Below the pieces are notes generated by a model that saw nothing but the letters and a program-made list of their open reading frames with translations, had not been told where the DNA came from and did no database searches. Below are positions 5,162-5,241 of a stretch of 5,241 nt of DNA, piece by piece. Every line of letters starts with the position of its first letter. Positions within the stretch are counted from its first letter, which is position 1. Source of the DNA: Bacteroidota bacterium (GTDB lineage: Bacteria; Bacteroidota; Ignavibacteria; Ignavibacteriales; Melioribacteraceae); contig JAEXUB010000222.1 of the NCBI GenBank assembly GCA_023453125.1, positions 1 to 5,241 of the forward strand, read 5' to 3'. Both the position numbers and the translations under genes were made by a program.

Positions 5162-5189
5162 TTTAACAGGAAACCTTTATACTGTTAAA
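5162..5189. promoter_or_regulatory. Inverted repeat upstream of the lipoprotein gene
   Basis: TTTAACAG (5162-5169) and CTGTTAAA (5182-5189) are perfect 8-bp inverted arms with a 12-nt spacer. The right arm contains the stop codon of the upstream - strand gene. On the - strand the spacer contains TATAAA (5181-5176), which could be a -10, but no -35 is evident. It may be an operator, an AT-rich hairpin near the upstream gene's 3' end, or chance. Confidence 0.33.
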
Positions 5190-5241
5190 CGGATTTTCCT
5201 TTTTCGAGTGATGCAAGAAAATCCACAGCTTTATCTATTTC
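5185..5241 (-). CDS. C-terminal end of a further gene (5' part outside the window)
   Basis: The - strand reads open from the window edge to a TAA (5187-5185) and gives 18 residues: E-I-D-K-A-V-D-F-L-A-S-L-E-K-G-K-S-V. The amphipathic helix E-I-D-K-A-V-D-F-L resembles the closing helix of several enzyme families, for example class V aminotransferases and cysteine desulfurases (typically E-E-I-D-x-x-x-x-x-L). The fragment is too short to assign. The orientation matches the lipoprotein gene, so the two may be co-transcribed. Confidence 0.5.
   Translation of the reverse strand, partial: EIDKAVDFLASLEKGKSV

Overview
The window reads as ordinary chromosomal DNA of a moderately AT-rich bacterium, probably from the Bacteroidota/Ignavibacteriota (FCB) side. 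This is an inference from protein style: exported proteins whose signal peptides end in S-A-Q, and a YceI/MarR pair. It is not proven. Most genes on the + strand carry clear GGAG-type ribosome-binding sites, and two of them start with TTG or GTG. I see no tRNA, rRNA, CRISPR array, insertion sequence, integrase or phage gene.

Layout. Positions 1-177 (+) hold the C-terminal end of a penicillin-binding/beta-lactamase-fold serine hydrolase. A 4-nt gap separates it from an RsuA/RluF-type RNA pseudouridine synthase (182-919, +). That gene converges on, and overlaps by 4 nt, a MarR-family regulator (916-1365, -). The regulator lies downstream of a secreted YceI-family protein (1362-1946, -), and the two share an ATGA stop/start overlap. 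The divergent intergenic region 1947-2095 contains an 18-bp palindrome placed in the spacer of a possible yceI-marR promoter, which makes it a good candidate operator for the MarR protein. Rightward from there come a full-length phosphomannomutase of the ManB/CpsG type (2096-3442), an unrecognised 71-aa protein (3530-3745) and a small exported protein with a weak lipocalin-like look (3875-4396). Two nearly identical terminator hairpins bracket this last gene. On the - strand follow a predicted lipoprotein (4441-5145) and the last 18 codons of a further gene (5185-5241).

How it fits together. The only clear functional units are the yceI-marR operon, with its probable autoregulation, and possibly the hydrolase/pseudouridine-synthase pair, which may be translationally coupled. 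ManB supplies mannose-1-phosphate for GDP-mannose and surface polysaccharide. The small exported protein and the lipoprotein are envelope proteins of unknown role. I found no convincing new multi-gene system. The items most worth a second look are the palindromic operator, the duplicated terminator hairpin, and the palindrome that spans the convergent overlap at 901-921.
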